NCBI GenBank assembly: GCA_000230955.3
Contig: CP007060.1
Coordinates: forward strand, 372,001-436,000
Length of the DNA: 64,000 bases
Direction: 5' to 3'
Origin: Halobacterium sp. DL1
Lineage (GTDB): Archaea; Halobacteriota; Halobacteria; Halobacteriales; Halobacteriaceae
Positions 60,289 to 64,000 of this stretch are shown one piece after another (the first letter of the stretch is position 1; every line of letters starts with the position of its first letter). Under the pieces are notes generated by a model. The model had not been told where the DNA came from, made no database searches, and saw nothing but the letters and a program-made list of their open reading frames with translations. Made by a program: the position numbers and the translations under genes.

Positions 60289-60756
60289 TCACATATCGAA
60301 CTTCCGCCCGACTCGTTCCGTTGGGCGATCGTCACTCACTCGCCAGAATCCTTGTGGCCAGAATGACTCTTCGTAGTCGAGCAGCCGGTTGACTGTCTCT
60401 GGTTCCACATCGATGGAGTCGTCGTAGTCCTCCACGACGTAGATGTCGAGTGCTGGGCCGCCGTCCCAATATTCGTCGCGGACGTGTTCTGTGTGGGCCA
60501 TCGGCCCGACGCGTCCGGTCGCAGTGTATCGGCTTTCCGAGTTCCGGTAGATCAGGAGCGGGTCGCCGCGCTCCATTCGTTCGAGATTTCGACGGTTTCG
60601 CTCCCAGGAACCCTGTTCCGGATCGGTTCGGACGCCCCATACCCGGGCGCGTTCGGGAAATGAGTCGGGCCGGTTGTTCCAGTCCGACAGGTCGATTGGT
60701 TCGGCGAGTGTTCGCTGAAAGGACGGTTCGTCTACAGGTACGAGCCACAAGTTCAT
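60289..60756 (-). CDS. EVE-domain protein
   Basis: A 155-residue EVE/PUA-like domain. It begins MNLWLVPVDEPSFQRTLAEP, has RARVWGVRTDPEQGSWERNR and GDPLLIYRNSESRYTATGRV as core strands, and ends RLLDYEESFWPQGFWRVSD. EVE domains bind modified bases in DNA or RNA and are common in modification-dependent restriction. Here it stands alone and convergent with the DUF429 gene, so it may sense modified nucleic acid or RNA for one of the nearby effectors. Confidence 0.82.
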   Translation of the reverse strand: MNLWLVPVDEPSFQRTLAEPIDLSDWNNRPDSFPERARVWGVRTDPEQGSWERNRRNLERMERGDPLLIYRNSESRYTATGRVGPMAHTEHVRDEYWDGGPALDIYVVEDYDDSIDVEPETVNRLLDYEESFWPQGFWRVSDDRPTERVGRKFDM

Positions 60757-60920
60757 GTGTCCCTCGTGACGCTGCAGTAACTAAGTCGATAGGGAGTAGC
60801 GTCGTTTTGAAATCCGGAGCGTTCCACAGTCCCCGAATCCTTTGTCAGTCAATAACAGCTCCGAACTGTTCCTAACGGGGAAGAGGGAGGACTAATGGGA
60901 TGTCGGAGTGACTACTTCTT

Positions 60921-62015
60921 ATGCCGGTTTTGAAGGAATATGCGGACTCCAACGAGAAGGACGGGTACTACGTTCATGCTTACGTCTATGGGATGAGTCA
61001 TCCGCTGCCGTTACAAACGCCAGAGGTAACCGAGAAGGTCTATCGGGAACTCGGCTATAAGCCGTTGAAACCAGGGGATGATGGCGGTGTTGATGTCCCG
61101 AAGCACTTGACGTGGACACTTTACGAGGTCGGACTACACTGGACTGGAAATTCAGGGCCGCAGGAGGATGCTTCAGAACTTGATTCTGATGATTTTCGTG
61201 ACGCGGCAGGGCCGTCGCTCTCGGAAGCGGATGTGAGAACAATCCGTGACTTCACTGAGGATTACAGCGGTCAGTACTCATCCCGCATCAAAGAGCTACG
61301 TGCTGAGTTCACCGAAGGTTCCAGTGGTAAGTCGACCGGTGAAACATCACCGTCGTTCACAGAATTACTGCAGGAAATGTCGGCAGATGTCAGTTTCAAC
61401 GACGAAGTAGAGGCGTTATTAGATAACTGGCAGCCAGACCGCGTCAAACCAGACGACTACGATCCCGAGGAAGCAGAGGGATTCCTCACCCAATTTTACA
61501 CCACTCGGTCCGAGTACCGGGAACGGCTGGATTCTGTACCAGAACTGAACACACGGTTCGAGGAATACAGCAACCACTCGTGGGAAGTGAACTCGATCAA
61601 AGGAGTGACAGTCGACTCAGACAGTGACAGCCGAGGGCTGAGACTCGTTTTCCAACTGGATGACGACTCCAAGCTGGACGAGTGGGGGGTGACAGATTAT
61701 CGGGGAACAGGTGACACCCGAGATTTCATGATTGCTGCAGATATCGGCAGTCGAAGCTACTCGTTCGAGATCTCGGATAACTATATCAGTGACTTTGAAA
61801 TCACAGTTGCGCATGGACACGTCGGGAAATTCGATCTGCCGCCTGACGATTTCTGGGGATATGAAGTAGAGAACCAGGATCCGAACGAAATCATGCATAC
61901 CTTGCTCTCGGACTGCAGTCACCTGCTCCCGATTATTGCGGGCTTCTTCGACGAGATCCCGTCTTACAATCTGGAATCAACTGACCCAGGCGACCACTCA
62001 ATTTTCCTCCCGTGA
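60921..62015 (+). CDS. Hypothetical protein, function unknown
   Basis: A 364-residue soluble acidic protein. Early segments read YYVHAYVYGMSHPLPLQTPE and HLTWTLYEVGLHWTGNSG, giving a beta-rich start; a helical acidic middle follows (DVRTIRDFTEDYSGQYSS), and the C-terminal part is again mixed (RGLRLVFQLDDDSKLDEWGV, YSFEISDNYISDFEITVAHG). No catalytic motif or family is recognised. Confidence 0.68.
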   Translation: MPVLKEYADSNEKDGYYVHAYVYGMSHPLPLQTPEVTEKVYRELGYKPLKPGDDGGVDVPKHLTWTLYEVGLHWTGNSGPQEDASELDSDDFRDAAGPSLSEADVRTIRDFTEDYSGQYSSRIKELRAEFTEGSSGKSTGETSPSFTELLQEMSADVSFNDEVEALLDNWQPDRVKPDDYDPEEAEGFLTQFYTTRSEYRERLDSVPELNTRFEEYSNHSWEVNSIKGVTVDSDSDSRGLRLVFQLDDDSKLDEWGVTDYRGTGDTRDFMIAADIGSRSYSFEISDNYISDFEITVAHGHVGKFDLPPDDFWGYEVENQDPNEIMHTLLSDCSHLLPIIAGFFDEIPSYNLESTDPGDHSIFLP

Positions 62016-62126
62016 GACACTCTGATGTCCGCGGATCTCTATTGTGGCTGCGGGCAGTAGAACAGTTCAACAGCGAGTTCGACGCAGAGACGTGAGTGTT
62101 GCAGCAGGGTCAGTGGGTATTGAGTG

Positions 62127-62438
62127 CTACTGATCCTTGGGGTCGTAGAATTTGTTCGCCCAGGAGCGCTTGTGGAGTTTCAGTTGGATTTCTTCGCCGT
62201 CGTCCCATTGGTTGTCGAATCCGCCAAAGCGGTAGCCACATCCCTCTTCGAGGGTGATGTCGTCGTTGAAGACGACGCAGGGTCGCTGGACGTCGCCTCT
62301 GTCGCTGTCGCTGAGCATGACTTTCTGTTTCGGTGTGTGGCTGCGGAGGTCGATGGTGTAGTTGACGAATGCTTTCGTCGTTACAAACCGATCTGCGCCG
62401 TCGAATTCGTCGATGTGGATGAACGGTGGGCTGCTCAT
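62127..62438 (-). CDS. Small hypothetical protein, coupled to zinc-ribbon gene
   Basis: A 103-residue protein from the ATG at 62438 (MSSPPFIHIDEFDGADRFVT). It is beta-rich (AFVNYTIDLRSHTPKQKVML, RPCVVFNDDITLEEGCGYRF) with a short helical end. Its start overlaps the stop of the upstream gene as TGATG, so both are translated together. It has no recognised family; similar pairs occur in haloarchaeal mobile regions, to my knowledge without known function. Confidence 0.68.
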   Translation of the reverse strand: MSSPPFIHIDEFDGADRFVTTKAFVNYTIDLRSHTPKQKVMLSDSDRGDVQRPCVVFNDDITLEEGCGYRFGGFDNQWDDGEEIQLKLHKRSWANKFYDPKDQ

Positions 62439-62821
62439 CAGTCGGCACCTCCCTGGACGACAGTGATTTGACCGGAGGTTTGCTCGGCCGGTTGTGGGTT
62501 GCCACAGGTGGGGCAGCGCCTGTGTGTGATCGGGTCGATGAGGTCGTCGCAAGCATCGCACATCACGAGGCCGCTGTGTTGGAGGCGGCCGTCGTTGATG
62601 AGGACCGTTCGCAGCCAGCCGTCACGGACGAGCATGAGTGCGTCTGTGGGTTCGTAGAGCCGGGCGTGGCTGCATCGGGCTGCGGGGGCGTCAACGGGTG
62701 TGGCGCTGAACCAGGCTGATGCGAGGGGTTGGTGTGCGGGGGTTCGTTCGTGCCACCGGTCGCGGGCGTGTTGTTTGATTAGCGGGAGATACGTCTGGTC
62801 GAGGTTGGGTTGTACGGACAT
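62438..62821 (-). CDS. Zinc-ribbon protein
   Basis: A 127-residue protein with CDACDDLIDP...RRCPTCGNPQ near the C terminus, a four-Cys zinc ribbon of the RanBP/double-zinc-ribbon kind. The N-terminal part contains KQHARDRWHERTPAHQPLAS and YEPTDALMLVRDGWLRTVLI. It is the first gene of a two-gene leftward unit; upstream lies the hairpin-rich region. Likely nucleic-acid binding, but the role is unknown. Confidence 0.72.
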   Translation of the reverse strand: MSVQPNLDQTYLPLIKQHARDRWHERTPAHQPLASAWFSATPVDAPAARCSHARLYEPTDALMLVRDGWLRTVLINDGRLQHSGLVMCDACDDLIDPITHRRCPTCGNPQPAEQTSGQITVVQGGAD

Positions 62822-63389
62822 CTATCGAATTGGTTGTCTGGAGTAGTACATCGCCGTCTGGAAGTCAGTGGCTGCGAAGCAGGGAGTACCGAACGCTGAC
62901 CAGCGTTGCCACTGGCCGCGTCGATATGTGCTAAGGAGACTGAGACCTGACGAAGGAACTCTTCAACGAGGGCTGATTCCTCTCAGTGATGGGTCGAAGG
63001 GCCTCTAAGGGGTGTCGCTGACTAACGACGAGAAACGATGCTTTCGAGCGCGAATTGCGCGCACGGACTATGGTACCCTCTGGAAGGGGTTCGCTTGCTG
63101 GGCCGAAGCCCATCGATTATTCCCGTGCGTGTTGGTTACGAAGCCCCCTTCGAAGGCCAAAGTGGGAGTCTAAAGAGACCCACCTCTTTCGAAGGGGGAA
63201 GCCGAATCCCGCGATAATTCGCGCGTGAACTGGCAGCCAGGCCGTCTCTCCGCCTTACGGCGGATCCGACGACCGACGACCCTAAATACGCATATTGTCG
63301 CAGGGAATACTTAAAAGAAAATTACCAATATGTATGTCCATCTGATTTAGGATGTCCAGTGTGAATGTACCGGTAGTCAGTGGGGGGTA
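62822..63389. other. Hairpin-rich non-coding region; candidate structured RNA or origin-like element
   Basis: About 568 bp without a plausible gene. It has a 5-bp GGGC stem closed by CGAA (63099-63112), a nested structure in which cccccttcgaa (63144-63154) pairs with ttcgaaggggg (63188-63198) around an inner stem-loop (63162-63183), and a 5-bp CCGCC/GGCGG hairpin (63250-63263). Similar gcgcgaatt-type strings occur near 63046 and 63217. The right 90 bp are AT-rich. This could be a stable RNA, an origin or an attachment region; the sequence alone does not decide. Confidence 0.45.
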
Positions 63390-64000
63390 TCACCCGCTAT
63401 TTTCCTTGCTATCAGTGTTAGCTGTGACGTCTGATCCGTCTCGATCGCTGGGGCTGAAAAACGCCTCCTTTTTCAGTTCACGTTTGACGAGTTGGGACAC
63501 ACTGTATAGATCCGCTTTCGAGACATCCTGTTGATCCAGTATCTCCTGGTAGTCTGGGTCGTCGAGCATCCGCGTCGGTAGATCATCCTCATTGAGGTTC
63601 GACAAGGCATCGTCAGGGAATCGCCGGGATCGATCCCATTCGACGATCACTTTAATCGTTGCCAGCGCGACTTTTCCGAGCCGTTTCTGTCGACCGAACC
63701 GATCTAGGTTCATCGTTGCCATTGCGGCGACTGCTGCACGTTGCTGGTGAGATGGAAGATCGAGCGCAGAGCAGAACGACTCAGTAACGCGCCCCTTGTC
63801 ACGAGCTGCTTCACGAGCACTGTGGCTGCCATCGGAGCGATGCCGGCCTTCGTTATGCCGGATGAGTTTTGTTACATCTCCGCCAGCGCTTCCGATCCCG
63901 ACCCGCGTGTCACCGAACGCATCGTACCCGGTAGTGTACTTCTCAGGTGAATGGTCGAGTTCTTGTTGACGGGATGGTTTCTGTTCTGGAGTTTCGTCGG
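63390..64000 (-). CDS. Partial protein running off the right end, TFB-like helical region
   Basis: The minus-strand frame is open from the right window edge to the stop at 63390; 202 residues are visible and the N terminus lies outside. The visible part has YTTGYDAFGDTRVGIGSAGG, then AREAARDKGRVTESFCSALD and PSHQQRAAVAAMATMNLDRF, which recall the cyclin-like repeats of transcription factor B (helix-rich, with the AALAxI-type pattern LGKVALATIKVIVEWDR). A polar C-terminal tail ends DSKENSG. Whether it is a TFB-like regulator or another helical DNA-binding protein cannot be decided from the fragment. Confidence 0.62.
   Translation of the reverse strand, partial: DETPEQKPSRQQELDHSPEKYTTGYDAFGDTRVGIGSAGGDVTKLIRHNEGRHRSDGSHSAREAARDKGRVTESFCSALDLPSHQQRAAVAAMATMNLDRFGRQKRLGKVALATIKVIVEWDRSRRFPDDALSNLNEDDLPTRMLDDPDYQEILDQQDVSKADLYSVSQLVKRELKKEAFFSPSDRDGSDVTANTDSKENSG

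Overview
The window comes from the chromosome of a haloarchaeon (class Halobacteria). The predicted proteins are strongly acidic, the first 9 kb is very GC-rich, and family-level markers fit: a HalOD1 output domain, a DUF7344 winged helix, a TrmB regulator, a CspA-type cold-shock protein, ISH3-type insertion sequences and TATA-box promoters close to start codons. The species cannot be named from the sequence.

Layout. (1) 1-9.4 kb is ordinary core genome: a flavin-dependent monooxygenase end, a HerA/DUF87 ATPase, an aldo/keto reductase, CspA, a HAD hydrolase, a sulfatase-superfamily enzyme and several regulators. (2) From about 9.4 kb base composition drops and an integrated island begins at a tRNA-like stretch beside a tyrosine recombinase; it is not closed by 64 kb. 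9.7-19.2 kb holds three different tyrosine recombinases, an ATPase/DUF234 protein, an HxlR-like regulator and orphan genes. (3) 19.7-25.2 kb is a compact seven-gene operon with a Zn-finger protein, a Cas7-like RAMP, a small polar protein, an uncharacterised protein, a Cas5-like RAMP, a DnaQ-fold exonuclease and an HNH protein. Its composition matches the HRAMP type of derived class 1 CRISPR-Cas system predicted in haloarchaea; I see no CRISPR array. Beside it sit two tandem operator dyads, a winged-helix gene and a TBP-like gene cut by an insertion sequence.

(4) 26.0-50.7 kb is bounded by two apparently identical 1,401-bp ISH3-type elements in inverted orientation. Between them lie an SNF2 helicase with a coiled-coil Zn protein, a DUF499 ATPase, a DUF1156 adenine methylase, a DUF7342/TumE-like toxin-antitoxin pair, and an McrB-McrC operon whose third gene carries a FokI-type nuclease domain. 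Decayed transposase and nuclease fragments lie next to the right IS copy. (5) 50.7-64 kb is a mosaic of further defence-like genes: a PD-(D/E)XK nuclease, an HNH nuclease, an OB-fold/exonuclease fusion, an HExxH-peptidase/RelE-like fusion, a winged-helix TIR protein divergent from a two-gene operon with a palindromic operator, a DUF429 protein and an EVE-domain protein. It ends in a hairpin-rich intergenic region and a gene that runs off the window.

How it may work together (inference): this is a recombinase-rich defence island combining RNA-guided-like (HRAMP), modification-dependent (McrBC/FokI, EVE), methylation-based (DUF499/DUF1156) and abortive (TIR, toxin-antitoxin) modules, assembled by integration and IS activity. 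All functions are read from motifs and gene order; no database search was run.
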